Shown in pieces: positions 32,390-40,995 of a DNA stretch of 64,000 bases. The notes below the pieces were generated by a model. The model was not told the DNA's origin. It ran no database searches and saw nothing but the letters and a program-made list of their open reading frames with translations. The stretch is from Spirochaetota bacterium (lineage in GTDB: Bacteria > Spirochaetota > Spirochaetia > Treponematales > UBA12059). Made by a program: the position numbers and the translations under genes. Numbering within the stretch: the stretch's first letter is position 1; every line of letters starts with the position of its first letter. The DNA lies in assembly GCA_022703505.1 (NCBI GenBank), contig JAKLDN010000009.1, positions 62,001 to 126,000 on the forward strand, given 5' to 3'.

Positions 32390-32422
32390 CGGCGGGCACC
32401 CCGGCTGTGGGCCGCCGAGCCC

Positions 32423-33964
32423 TCAGGGCCGCAGGAGTTCCAGGAGGGGCTGGAGGGCGCCGATCAAGGCGCCCAGGATGCCGCCCAGGACCGTGATGCC
32501 CTTGAATTCCTTGGACATGACCCGGAGCATGATGCCCTCGATCACCAGCATGTCCAGGGCGTCGACCTTCTCGACCACCATCCTGCGCAGGTCGATGCTC
32601 GCGAGGATCCGCCGGGATTCCCGGGCCGCGATCGCCGTGCCCTTTTCCGCCAGGTATCGGGCCAGCCGGTCCCGGAACTCCCCGTCCCAGCCGAGGGCCG
32701 CGCCCAGGGACGCGTCCCCGAGCCCGTCCATAAGGGTGTCCGCGAAGGCGCGGGCGAAGGTCCCGACGGTCGTCCCGCCGCTTCCGGAGGCAAAGAAGCC
32801 CGCGATCCAGGATCCTACGGCCTCGAACAGGCCTTCGCGAGCCTCGGGTCCCAGGGACTCCAGGAGATCCCCCAGCGTGCCGGCTCCCAGCAGGTCGGTC
32901 CCGCCGAGCCCCGCGGCTCCCCGCTCCCCCAGGGCCCGTACGGACCGGAAGGCCAGATCCGAGATGCTCACGGGGGACAGGGGGTGCTCCCGCGGGCGGG
33001 AAGCCAGGGGATCCTCCACACTACGCTGGATCCGGTCCAGCAGGATGGACTTGAAGCGTTCCCGGTTTCGCTCGTCCGCCAAGAAGGATTCCGCGGCTTC
33101 CGCCAGGTCCGCCACCGTGGCCGGGAGGGACTCCAGGACCGCCTTGTCGTACTGGGCCGCGCCCACGAACAGCCGCTGCAGGGGCGACAGGCGGCCCAGA
33201 GCCTTGCGCACCACCGCCCCGCCGTAGCGCTCCAACTCCTTCCGGACGTCCGGACGGGCCAGGAAGGCCCGGGCGGCGGATACGAAGCTCGGATACGCGG
33301 AATCGAAGGCCGCTCCGGCGGCCCTTGCCAGGTTGGACAGGGGCAGCAGGTCGCCCAGGGACTTGCCTTCCGAGGCCGCGGCTTCCAGCCGCATCCGGAC
33401 GGCCTCCCGGGCCTTCTCCGCCGTGAACTCCGCCCGGCCGGGGACGCGGAACCATTCCGAAACCAGGGATCGGCCGCCCGGGGAGAGGATGTCCTTCAGA
33501 CGCAGGCCCCGCGCCGCCCCGAGCCCCTCCCGCACGGCCGAAGCCGCTGCCCGGCGGAAGGCTTCGGAGGAGGAGACGGCCCCGTAGGCCCGTCCCGCCG
33601 CCTCCGCCAGCAAGGGTTCCGCGGAGGACGCGGCGGACCGAACCTCGGACACCCGGCGGTCCAGGGCATCGTCCAGCAGGGACCGGACCGCCCGGGTCAC
33701 GCTGTCCCTCAGTTCCTCGGACTCGAACCGGGCTGTCAGGACGTCCTCGGTGAGAAGGTCGCGGGAAACGACGTCCCCCAGGCTCAGGGCCAGGGCGTGC
33801 CGTTCCCGGGGCAGGATGCCGGGGGTGAAGGGGATCCGGATTCCGAACACCTTCTTTTCCGTGAGGGGACGGAAGAGCATCTTGATGGCCAGCCAGTTGG
33901 TCACGTAGCCGATGACCCCGCCCACCAGGGCGGGCAGGAGCCAACGCAGGATCCGGTCGATCAT
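32423..33964 (-). CDS. DUF445 membrane protein
   Basis: A 513-aa protein. It starts with a transmembrane segment (ILRWLLPALVGGVIGYVTNWLAIKMLFRP), the DUF445 signature phrase GYVTNWLAIKMLFRPL, and ends with another hydrophobic hairpin (FKGITVLGGILGALIGALQPLLELL). The middle 430 residues are long amphipathic helices rich in Ala, Arg and Glu. DUF445 proteins (YheB-like) are membrane-anchored with a large helical domain; the function is poorly defined, with links to envelope or sporulation in other phyla. ATG 33964 overlaps the stop of the SH3-like lipoprotein gene. The longer frame to 34486 is a shadow. Confidence 0.85.
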   Translation of the reverse strand: MIDRILRWLLPALVGGVIGYVTNWLAIKMLFRPLTEKKVFGIRIPFTPGILPRERHALALSLGDVVSRDLLTEDVLTARFESEELRDSVTRAVRSLLDDALDRRVSEVRSAASSAEPLLAEAAGRAYGAVSSSEAFRRAAASAVREGLGAARGLRLKDILSPGGRSLVSEWFRVPGRAEFTAEKAREAVRMRLEAAASEGKSLGDLLPLSNLARAAGAAFDSAYPSFVSAARAFLARPDVRKELERYGGAVVRKALGRLSPLQRLFVGAAQYDKAVLESLPATVADLAEAAESFLADERNRERFKSILLDRIQRSVEDPLASRPREHPLSPVSISDLAFRSVRALGERGAAGLGGTDLLGAGTLGDLLESLGPEAREGLFEAVGSWIAGFFASGSGGTTVGTFARAFADTLMDGLGDASLGAALGWDGEFRDRLARYLAEKGTAIAARESRRILASIDLRRMVVEKVDALDMLVIEGIMLRVMSKEFKGITVLGGILGALIGALQPLLELLRP

Positions 33965-34350
33965 CGGTACCGGCCGGCGGCCCGTTCCGCGGCGGCCCGG
34001 CTCTCGAAGAAGACGGCCTGGTCCCCGGTGAGCCATCCCGCGGTTCCGCCCATGCCGATCCTGTACCAGGACAGGGCCGAGCGGGGATCCCGCTCCCGTC
34101 CTTCCACGGCCAGGATGTCCCCTCCCCGCAGGTGCCCGACGTCGGGCGCGTCCGTCCGGGGTTCCGCCTTGACCCGGGCGTAGGCCTGGGACACCACGAC
34201 CCAGCCGATCCCGCCCGAGAAGACGGGATTCTGGTCCATGGGAAGGCTTTTCGGCAGACGGGCCCCGCAGGACGATACGGCCAAGGCCGCCAGGACGGCC
34301 AGGATCGCCGAGGCGAGTCGTACGATTCCGGGTGGAGTGTTCGTTCTCAT
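33961..34350 (-). CDS. Small SH3-like lipoprotein
   Basis: A 129-aa lipoprotein. The signal peptide ends AVSSC (Cys about residue 28). The mature part GWVVVSQAYARVKAEPRTDAPDVGHLRGGDILAVEGR with SWYRI and GWL is a bacterial SH3 domain (SH3b), usually a peptidoglycan or peptide-binding module. It is third in the operon YdbC-Nudix-SH3 lipoprotein-DUF445, with 4-nt overlaps to both neighbours. The ligand is unknown. Confidence 0.75.
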   Translation of the reverse strand: MRTNTPPGIVRLASAILAVLAALAVSSCGARLPKSLPMDQNPVFSGGIGWVVVSQAYARVKAEPRTDAPDVGHLRGGDILAVEGRERDPRSALSWYRIGMGGTAGWLTGDQAVFFESRAAAERAAGRYR

Positions 34351-34790
34351 GACTCCCTCTCCCGCAGCCCCCCGCGATCCCCGGCTTCAGCCTTCTCCCC
34401 GGCCCAGCGCCGAAGGACCGTCCCGTCCAGGGGCGCGAGGGTCTCGAAGGGTATATCCCGGGGACCGAAGTATCCCCAGGAATCATGATCCGTGGAGGAT
34501 GCGGGGTCGCGGTCCCAGGAGGCCCGGAACACCAGGAACCGGAAGGCCCGGGAGTCGATCCTCAGGTCGCTGCGGTCGAACGCAATCTTTTCCACACGGG
34601 CCTCTATACCCAACTCCTCCCGGAGTTCCCGGGCCAGGGCCGCGTCGGGGGCTTCCCCGACCTCCAGCTTCCCACCGGGGAGTTCCCAAAGTCCGGGGGA
34701 ACCCTTGTGCTCCGCACGGCGGGCCAGGAAGACCCGCCCGCCCCTCTCCGCCAGGGCCGCGACCACGGAAACCGATTCGTCCTGCGACAT
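34347..34790 (-). CDS. Nudix hydrolase (MutT-like)
   Basis: A 147-aa enzyme with a complete Nudix box, GGKLEVGEAPDAALARELREELG (about residues 39-61), preceded by the WELPGG phrase typical of MutT/NudG proteins that sanitise oxidised nucleotides. The substrate is not determined by sequence; 8-oxo-dGTP or CTP derivatives are likely. The C-terminal 20 residues are charged and overlap the next gene by 4 nt. Its ATG lies one base after the stop of the YdbC-like gene. Confidence 0.85.
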   Translation of the reverse strand: MSQDESVSVVAALAERGGRVFLARRAEHKGSPGLWELPGGKLEVGEAPDAALARELREELGIEARVEKIAFDRSDLRIDSRAFRFLVFRASWDRDPASSTDHDSWGYFGPRDIPFETLAPLDGTVLRRWAGEKAEAGDRGGLRERES

Positions 34791-34791
34791 G

Positions 34792-35022
34792 CTACTCCGC
34801 CAGGTAGGCCTTCAGGATCTCGACGAGCCGGAGGGCTTCCTCCCGGGTCAGGCCGATGCCTTTTCCCATCTTCTGATGGTCCGGGCTCCAGGCCCGCAGG
34901 TCGATCTTGGGCTCCCGTCCGTTCCAGGAAACCAGGTTCACCTCGGTGCGCCAGCCCCGACCGCCTTCGCCGATCACTCCCACGGGTCGGACGATCTCGA
35001 AGCGGAAATCCTCGTTGTCCAT
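34792..35022 (-). CDS. YdbC/PC4-like single-strand DNA-binding protein
   Basis: A 76-aa protein that reads almost entirely as a PC4-type domain of the YdbC family: FEIVRPVGVIGE, GWRTEVNLVSWNGREPKIDLRAWSPDHQKMGKGIGLTREEALRL. YdbC of Lactococcus binds ssDNA as a dimer; a role in transcription or repair is inferred. A strong GGAGGT precedes ATG 35022, and TATAGG lies about 15 nt upstream as a possible -10. It is first gene of a four-gene operon reading toward 32423. Confidence 0.8.
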   Translation of the reverse strand: MDNEDFRFEIVRPVGVIGEGGRGWRTEVNLVSWNGREPKIDLRAWSPDHQKMGKGIGLTREEALRLVEILKAYLAE

Positions 35023-35107
35023 GTGTACCTCCGTCCTATACCGGCGGAATCCGGATCGGGCGCTTGCCAGTTCCCGAGGGCCGATTCAGAAAAGCCCCAC
35101 GGAGGAT

Positions 35108-35623
35108 CTATATACCTTCCTCGAACTCGGTCCTCCCGTCCTGGAAGAACTCCGGGAAGGCGTAGACGATGACGCCGCTGGTCCGGACCCGCATCTGGGC
35201 GTAGCCCTTGCCGGCCAGCTTGTCCAGGGCCGTCCGGGCCTGGTCCACGGTGACGTCCCCCTCGATGGCCACCTCGCCGGGGGTCACGTAGCCGCCGTTC
35301 TTGCGGGCGGTGCGCAGGATGGTCTTCTCGATGGTCTCCCGCGGCCCCGCGGCGGTACCCGCGCCCACCTGGCGCATGCTCTCCCGCAGGGGTTCCCGGG
35401 CCCGCATCTCCAGGGCTTCCCGCATGCCCGCCCGGATGTTCGCCTCGGTGACCTGCCGGGGCAGGGTCAGGAAATCGTACACCGAGCCGAACATCGCCAA
35501 GCCGCCGGTCAGGAACCAGACGAAGCCAGTGCCGATCTTGCGAAGGTAGAACCTGTGCAATCCCAGGGCGCCGAGCCCGCCGATAAACCACAGGAGGTAC
35601 GCGACGGGAACGCTGTAGTACAT
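35108..35623 (-). CDS. TM2-domain membrane protein
   Basis: A 171-aa protein. Residues about 3-60 form a TM2 domain: two transmembrane helices with the GLHRFYLRKIGTGFVWFLTGG motif and the conserved acidic residue in VYDFLTLPRQV. The C-terminal 80 residues (TIEKTILRTARKNGGYVTPGEVAIEGDVTVDQARTALDKLAGKGYAQMRV) look like a winged-helix domain, so the protein may link membrane and DNA or protein binding. ATG 35623 has GGGAG upstream; the longer frame from 35713 is not needed. It is monocistronic, convergent with nothing, and divergent from asnS. Confidence 0.75.
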   Translation of the reverse strand: MYYSVPVAYLLWFIGGLGALGLHRFYLRKIGTGFVWFLTGGLAMFGSVYDFLTLPRQVTEANIRAGMREALEMRAREPLRESMRQVGAGTAAGPRETIEKTILRTARKNGGYVTPGEVAIEGDVTVDQARTALDKLAGKGYAQMRVRTSGVIVYAFPEFFQDGRTEFEEGI

Positions 35624-35680
35624 TTCAAGCTCCCGATATAGGAATGGGGAGAATGTACCACAGAGGACGGCGGACGGTAA

Positions 35681-35699
35681 ACAGTGGACCACTGTCCAC
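35681..35699. repeat. Overlapping palindromes upstream of asnS
   Basis: ACAGTGG-A-CCACTGT (35681-35695) and GTGGAC-CACT-GTCCAC (35684-35699) overlap, and GTCCAC recurs at 35701-35706. They lie in the 150-bp divergent gap between the TM2 gene and asnS. They could be an operator or form a hairpin in the asnS leader. No T-box-like sequence is visible. Confidence 0.4.
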
Positions 35700-35773
35700 A
35701 GTCCACGGACCACCGCCCCAGTATTTACTCTCCCCCTCCGATCATGCTATCACGGACCTCCGAGGAGTACGCC

Positions 35774-37165
35774 ATGAAGAGTATCCGGGACCTTCTATCC
35801 AGCTCCCCCGACGGCAAGACCCTGACCGTTAAGGGCTGGATCCGCACCAAGCGCGAGGCCAAGAACGCCGTGTTCCTGGAGCTCAACGACGGGTCCTGCA
35901 TGGCCAACCTCCAGTGCGTCTTCGACGCCTCCGGAGGCTTCCCCGAATCCCTCCGGACCGAACTGGGCCGCTGCGGCACCGGAGCCTCCGCGGCCGTCAC
36001 GGGCGTCCTCGTGCCCAGCCCCGCGGCGGGGCAGGCGGTGGAGCTCAAGGCCGAGGGCCTCGAGGTCATCGGGGAGTCCCCCGCGGAGACCTATCCCCTT
36101 CAGAAGAAAAACCACTCCCTGGAGTTCCTCCGGGAGATAGCCCACCTCCGGGCCCGGACGAACACCTTCGGCGCCGTGGCGCGGATGCGCAACCAGATGG
36201 CCTTCGCCATCCACACCTTCTTCCAGGAGCGGGGCTTCCAGTGGGTCCACACCCCCCTCATCACCGCCAGCGACTGCGAGGGGGCGGGGGCCATGTTCCA
36301 GGTGACCACCCTGGACCTGGACGCCCTGGCCAAGGCCGGCAAGCCCGTGGACTACTCCAAGGACTTCTTCGACAAGAAGGCCTACCTGACCGTGTCCGGC
36401 CAGCTCAACGTGGAGACCTACTGCATGGCCCTGAGCAAGGTCTACACCTTCGGGCCGACCTTCCGGGCGGAGAACTCCAACACCACCCGCCACCTGGCGG
36501 AGTTCTGGATGATCGAACCGGAACTCGCCTTCGCGGAGCTGGAGGACGACATCGCCCTGGCGGAGGACTTCCTTAAGCACCTCTTCTCCTGGGCCCTGGA
36601 CAAGTGCGCCGAGGACCTGGCCTTCTTCGACAAGCGGGTCCAGGCGGGCATCGTCGACACCCTTTCGGCGGTGGTGAAGTCCAAGTTCGCCCGGATGACC
36701 TACACCGAGGCCGTGATAGAGCTGGAGAAGCACGCCACCGAGTTCGAGTTCAAGCCCTACTGGGGCTGCGACCTCCAGAGCGAGCACGAGAAGTACCTGA
36801 CCGAGAAGGTGGTCGGCGGCCCCGTGGCGGTCACGGACTACCCCAAGGAGATCAAGGCCTTCTACATGCGCCTCAACCCCGACGGGAAGACCGTACGGGC
36901 CATGGACGTCCTGGTCCCCCGGCTGGGGGAGATCATCGGCGGGTCCGAGCGCGAGTATCGCCACGACGTGCTTCTATCCCGGATCCGGGAACTCGGGCTT
37001 CCCGAGGAAGCCTACTCCTGGTATATGGACCTCCGGCGCTTCGGCACCGTGCCCCACTGCGGGTTCGGTCTGGGATTCGAGCGGCTCCTCATGTACATCA
37101 CCGGCATGCAGAACATCCGGGACGTGATCCCCTTCCCCCGGGCCGTGCACCAGGCGGACTTCTAG
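35774..37165 (+). CDS. asnS: Asparaginyl-tRNA synthetase
   Basis: A 463-aa class IIb synthetase, matching the usual 460-466. The N-terminal OB-fold (TVKGWIRTKREAKNAVFLELNDGS) binds the anticodon. Catalytic motif 2 is TFGPTFRAENSNTTRHLAEFWMIEPE and motif 3 is GFGLGFERLLMYITGMQNIRDVIPFPR. The phrase FQVTTLD and the long insertion are typical of AsnRS and separate it from AspRS. ATG 35774 is preceded by GAGGAG. The carboxypeptidase gene starts 3 nt after the stop. Confidence 0.96.
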   Translation: MKSIRDLLSSSPDGKTLTVKGWIRTKREAKNAVFLELNDGSCMANLQCVFDASGGFPESLRTELGRCGTGASAAVTGVLVPSPAAGQAVELKAEGLEVIGESPAETYPLQKKNHSLEFLREIAHLRARTNTFGAVARMRNQMAFAIHTFFQERGFQWVHTPLITASDCEGAGAMFQVTTLDLDALAKAGKPVDYSKDFFDKKAYLTVSGQLNVETYCMALSKVYTFGPTFRAENSNTTRHLAEFWMIEPELAFAELEDDIALAEDFLKHLFSWALDKCAEDLAFFDKRVQAGIVDTLSAVVKSKFARMTYTEAVIELEKHATEFEFKPYWGCDLQSEHEKYLTEKVVGGPVAVTDYPKEIKAFYMRLNPDGKTVRAMDVLVPRLGEIIGGSEREYRHDVLLSRIRELGLPEEAYSWYMDLRRFGTVPHCGFGLGFERLLMYITGMQNIRDVIPFPRAVHQADF

Positions 37166-37168
37166 GGC

Positions 37169-38446
37169 ATGGTCCCGACCTTCCGCCGCCGGGGACGTCC
37201 GGCCGTTCCGTTCCGTTCGGTCTCCGCGGCTCTTGTCCTGGCCGCCTTCGCGTCGGCGGCCGCGGCCCAGGATATACGATTGTTCCCGGGAGTCCCGGAG
37301 CCTCCCGTCGTAAACGCCCGCTCCGTGGTGGTCCTGGAGGCGGCCCGGGGCCGGATCCTGTACGAGCGGGACGCGGACATCCCCATCCCTCCCGCAAGCC
37401 TCACCAAGCTCATGACCCTGCGGGTCCTGTACAAGGAATTCGCCTCCGGACGCATGTCCCCGGACGACCTCGTGACGGTCCTGCCGGAGGACTGCGCCCT
37501 TCCCTACAACTCCAGCCTCATGTACCTACAGCCCTACATGAAGCTGCCGGTACGAGTGCTCATGCAGGGGCTGGCGGTGGTGTCCGGAAACGACGCGGCC
37601 CGCGCCCTGGCCCGGGCCGCGGCCGGGAGCATCGAGGCCTTCGCGGGCAGGATGAACGAGGAAGCCGCGGCGCTGGGCCTGGAGACTACCCGCTTCGTGG
37701 AACCCTCGGGGCTATCGGAGTACAACCTCACAACCGCCCGGGAGATGGCCCTCTTCGCCTTCCGCTACCTCAAGGACAACCCCGAATCCCTGACGGAGCT
37801 CCACTCCCTGCGGTGGATCGAGTTCCCCGTCGCGGAGTACATGCCGCCCGGCGTTCCTCCTCCCAAGGGCCGCATGGTCCAGTACAACAACAATAAATTG
37901 GTCCGCAGCTACGAGGGCGCGGACGGCCTCAAGACGGGATTCATCCGGGAAAGCGGCTTCAACCTGGTGGCCACCGCCGAGCGCGGCGGCACCCGGTTCC
38001 TGATCGTGACCCTGGGCGGGACGGGCTCCTCCTCCCGGGTAGGCGGGGACGTGCGGGAACGGGACGGCCGGGAGCTCCTGGACTGGGCATTCCGGAACTT
38101 CGTCACGGTCCGGCCGCGAGTCGAACACCTGCCGGCCGTGCGCCTCTGGAAAACCGCGGACAGGTCCCTCACGCCCGTGCCGGCATCCGACTTCGCCTTC
38201 ACGGTGCGGTCCGGGGACGCGCCCCGGGTCCGGGCCCGGGTGGAACTGCCGGAGGAGCTGGTCGGACCGGTCCCGGCGGGCGGGCGGATCGGCCGCGTCG
38301 TCTTCGAGGCGGAGGGCCGGGAACTCCATACCGTGGATCTCGTGTCCCCGGAGGAACATCCCCTGGGCAATGTCTGGATACGGTTCCGGGACGGGATCGC
38401 CCTATTCTTCCGGGGCTTGTTCGGCCGGCGTCCGGCCCGGGCCTGA
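37169..38446 (+). CDS. D-alanyl-D-alanine carboxypeptidase (PBP5/6 type)
   Basis: A 425-aa low-molecular-mass penicillin-binding protein that trims peptidoglycan stem peptides. A signal peptide (residues about 1-34, ending AAA/QDI) is followed by the S11 peptidase motifs SLTK (catalytic Ser, about residue 77), SGN (VVSGNDAA) and KTG (DGLKTGF). A C-terminal beta domain follows, ending in a Phe/Arg-rich amphipathic helix (IALFFRGLFGRR) that would anchor it to the membrane. Its last 45 bp, coding this helix, overlap the convergent REC-PAS gene. Confidence 0.9.
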   Translation: MVPTFRRRGRPAVPFRSVSAALVLAAFASAAAAQDIRLFPGVPEPPVVNARSVVVLEAARGRILYERDADIPIPPASLTKLMTLRVLYKEFASGRMSPDDLVTVLPEDCALPYNSSLMYLQPYMKLPVRVLMQGLAVVSGNDAARALARAAAGSIEAFAGRMNEEAAALGLETTRFVEPSGLSEYNLTTAREMALFAFRYLKDNPESLTELHSLRWIEFPVAEYMPPGVPPPKGRMVQYNNNKLVRSYEGADGLKTGFIRESGFNLVATAERGGTRFLIVTLGGTGSSSRVGGDVRERDGRELLDWAFRNFVTVRPRVEHLPAVRLWKTADRSLTPVPASDFAFTVRSGDAPRVRARVELPEELVGPVPAGGRIGRVVFEAEGRELHTVDLVSPEEHPLGNVWIRFRDGIALFFRGLFGRRPARA

Positions 38447-39997
38447 TCCGCCCTGCCCCGACGACTTGAAGGCAGTGATGTCCTGGAAGACCGACAGCAG
38501 GGCCGGAGCCCCCCTATACTCGATCCGCACGAGATTGGCCAGGACGTAGGCTTCCCTTCCGTCCCGGAGGATGAATTTCAGCTCCGCGGGCTCCGCGACC
38601 CCTCCCGTCTCCAGGATCCTGCGGCGCCGCTCCAGGGACAGCGCGCGGGAGTCCGGGTGCAGCCATTCCCGGGGATCCCGGCCGATCAGGTCCTCCTCCC
38701 GGTCCGCCCCGAAGAAGCGCACCGCGGACGGATTGACCATCACGGTCCTGTCGTCCTGGGTCACCACGTAAGGCAGAGGTGAGAGCAGGAAGAGGGACCG
38801 GTACCGCTCCTCGCTCTTCCGAAGCTCGGTCTCCAGCCGTTTCCGGTCGGTGATGTCCTGGACCATGCCCACGGACCGGAGAACGCGGCCCTCCGGGTCC
38901 CGCTCGTGGATGCATTTCTCCAGGACGCAGCGCGTCTCCCCCGTGCCCTTCCGCAGGATCCTGTGCTCCAGCTCGTAGCCCGGGCTTCCGTCCGCCAGGG
39001 ACCGGGAATAGGCAGCGTCCACGGCTCCCCGGTCTTCCGGATGGACCATCTCGAGAAAACCCTCGTAGGTCGGCGTCCAGGACGCGGGTTCCAGGCCGAA
39101 GAGCCGGTAGGTCTCGTCGGACCAGGTGAGCCTTCCCGGGGACGGCTCGTAGAGCCAGCTTCCCACGTGCGCCACGGATTGGGAGGCGTCCAGGAGGTCC
39201 CGGCCCCGGCGGAGGGCGTCCGCTGCGGCCTTCCGCTCCGTGATATCCTCGAACGAGACCGCGAGCCGCCGGTCCGGGAGCGCGAAGGCGCGCACCCGGA
39301 AGGCTCCCGCTATCTTGTCGTCCGAGTACTGCAGGTCCTCGACCTCGTAGGCGGTCCCGGTCCGCAGGGCTTCCAGGTAGCGGTCGGTGATTCCCGCCTC
39401 CCGGGCGCGGGGCCAAATCTCGTCGAAATCCCGCCCCCTCCACTCCGCCAGGCGGATGCCCGTCAGACGCTCGGCCTCGGGATTGGCCTCCTCCAGGGCC
39501 AGGCGGCCCGGGGCGACCAGGCGGTAGACGAAGAACCCGGAGGGGATGCGCCGGACGATGTCGGCGTAGGTGCGTTCCGACTTGAGAAGCCTCTCCTCCT
39601 TCTCGGCCTCCCGGCGGCGGGTTTCGAAGAGACGGAACGCCATTCGGATGGAGGCGTTCAGGACGGTCGAGCCCGAATCCTTCACCACGTACCCGTAGGA
39701 GGTGATCCGCTCGGTCCGGTCGACGATGTCCGGCTCCGTGTGGCTCGACAGGAAGACGACGGGTATGTCCCGGCGCTCCAGGATCCGGCGGGCGGCCTCG
39801 GTGCCGTCCATGCCCCTGCCCAGGTCGATGTCCATGAGCACCAGGTCCACGTCCGGATTCCCCAGGGCCGTTTCCACGGCCTTCTCCCCGTCCGGGACGG
39901 TCAAGACGGCGTATCCGAAGGACTCCAGGGCCCGCCGCTCGGCCAGGGCGATGAGGGCCTCGTCCTCGACTACCAGGATCGTCCGCTTGCTTTCCAC
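38402..39997 (-). CDS. REC-PAS-PAS-PAS signalling protein without kinase domain
   Basis: A 531-aa cytoplasmic protein. A receiver domain (TILVVEDEALIALAERRAL; DLVLMDIDLG with phosphoacceptor Asp; PVVFLSSHTE; YVVKDSG with Lys) is followed by three PAS/PAC units, the last ending DITAFKSSGQGG. In spirochaete relatives such arrays usually continue into a HisKA_2/HATPase; here the frame stops and the C-terminal 15 residues overlap the carboxypeptidase gene, so the kinase is absent or lost. I chose GTG 39997 (GGAG 7 nt upstream); an in-frame ATG at 40048 would add 17 residues. Output partner unknown. Confidence 0.8.
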   Translation of the reverse strand: MESKRTILVVEDEALIALAERRALESFGYAVLTVPDGEKAVETALGNPDVDLVLMDIDLGRGMDGTEAARRILERRDIPVVFLSSHTEPDIVDRTERITSYGYVVKDSGSTVLNASIRMAFRLFETRRREAEKEERLLKSERTYADIVRRIPSGFFVYRLVAPGRLALEEANPEAERLTGIRLAEWRGRDFDEIWPRAREAGITDRYLEALRTGTAYEVEDLQYSDDKIAGAFRVRAFALPDRRLAVSFEDITERKAAADALRRGRDLLDASQSVAHVGSWLYEPSPGRLTWSDETYRLFGLEPASWTPTYEGFLEMVHPEDRGAVDAAYSRSLADGSPGYELEHRILRKGTGETRCVLEKCIHERDPEGRVLRSVGMVQDITDRKRLETELRKSEERYRSLFLLSPLPYVVTQDDRTVMVNPSAVRFFGADREEDLIGRDPREWLHPDSRALSLERRRRILETGGVAEPAELKFILRDGREAYVLANLVRIEYRGAPALLSVFQDITAFKSSGQGGSGPGRTPAEQAPEE

Positions 39998-40086
39998 ATT
40001 CGACTCCGGCCTCGGCAGGTGAGGACTTCGGGACCCGCGATATACCATGAAACTCTACACATTTCCGCCTCCCGCGCAAGGCCGGC

Positions 40087-40995
40087 TCAGTCCCTCAGCC
40101 GGATCGTCCCGTCCCGGACCTCCAGGAAGCCCTCCGCGGCCAGTTCCTCCGTAGCCCGGGCGAGCCTCTCCGGGAACCCGGGTTCCCGGGCGGGGGGCCC
40201 GACCCGCTCCGCCGCGGTCTCGCCCAGTGCGGCCGCAGCCAAGGGGCCCCGGGCGGAGAGGGCATGGAGGATCGCGGACCGCACCTGTCGGTGGGACCCC
40301 TCGAAGGGCGACTGCCGGCAGTAGGCGGCAGATCGTCGGCCGGGATTGGGCTCCCGCTTCTTCAGGGCCGCCCCGTAGTCCATCAGGGCGTAGTACCAGG
40401 TCCGCGGATCCTCCCGGTCCTGGGTGGCCTCGACCAGGGGTTCGAGCTCCCGATCCGTGACCTTCTCCCGGTCCGGGTAGAAGTAGAACAGGTAGACCGT
40501 CCGGATGTTCGTCTCGATCACCACACCCGGAAGTCCGAAGGCGAATGCCCTAACCGCCCGGGCCGTGTAGAGACCCACCCCGGGCAGGGACCTCAGTTCC
40601 GCTTCGCCGCTCGGGACCGCTCCTCCGTGCTCGTGGACGATCCGGGCCGCCGCATTCCGCAGGGCCAGGGCGCGGCGATTGTACCCGAGGCCCTTCCAGA
40701 GTCCCAGCACCTCGGCCAGGGGCGACTCGGCCAGGGAGGCCGGGGACGGATAGGCGGAGGTCCAGGCGTCCCACCTGGCCGCCACGGCCTCGGTGCGGGT
40801 CTGCTGGAGCATGACCTCCGAGGTCAGGACGAGCCATGGATCCCGGGTCCGGCGCCAGGGGAAGTCCCGGCCCTCCTCCCGGAAGTGCCGGTAGACCCCG
40901 GCGCGGAATTCTTTCGCCCCGGCCTCCGAAAGGATCAAGGGGAGGCTGACCGGAATCGGCGGCCCGGGAATCCTACTCGTCGTGTCCGAAGACAT
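40087..40995 (-). CDS. mutY: MutY-like adenine glycosylase lacking the Fe-S cluster
   Basis: A 302-aa HhH-GPD DNA glycosylase. The MutY block SEVMLQQTRTEAV (catalytic Glu) and helix-hairpin-helix LPGVGLYTARAVRAFAFG are clear, followed by VIETNIRTVYLFYF in place of the usual VLDGNVxRV with catalytic Asp shifted or replaced. The C-terminal four-Cys cluster motif is missing; the region reads AAYCRQSPFEGSHRQVR with one Cys. The NUDIX-like C-terminal domain is replaced by a short winged-helix-like tail. It is a clusterless relative, so activity on A:8-oxoG is likely but not certain. It overlaps the iscU-like gene by 23 nt, at the end of the isc operon. Confidence 0.8.
   Translation of the reverse strand: MSSDTTSRIPGPPIPVSLPLILSEAGAKEFRAGVYRHFREEGRDFPWRRTRDPWLVLTSEVMLQQTRTEAVAARWDAWTSAYPSPASLAESPLAEVLGLWKGLGYNRRALALRNAAARIVHEHGGAVPSGEAELRSLPGVGLYTARAVRAFAFGLPGVVIETNIRTVYLFYFYPDREKVTDRELEPLVEATQDREDPRTWYYALMDYGAALKKREPNPGRRSAAYCRQSPFEGSHRQVRSAILHALSARGPLAAAALGETAAERVGPPAREPGFPERLARATEELAAEGFLEVRDGTIRLRD

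Noticed and set aside
33964-34486. N-terminal extension of the DUF445 protein
   Set aside because: The extra residues are Arg/Gly/Pro-rich shadow of the lipoprotein gene; the DUF445 start phrase begins at ATG 33964.
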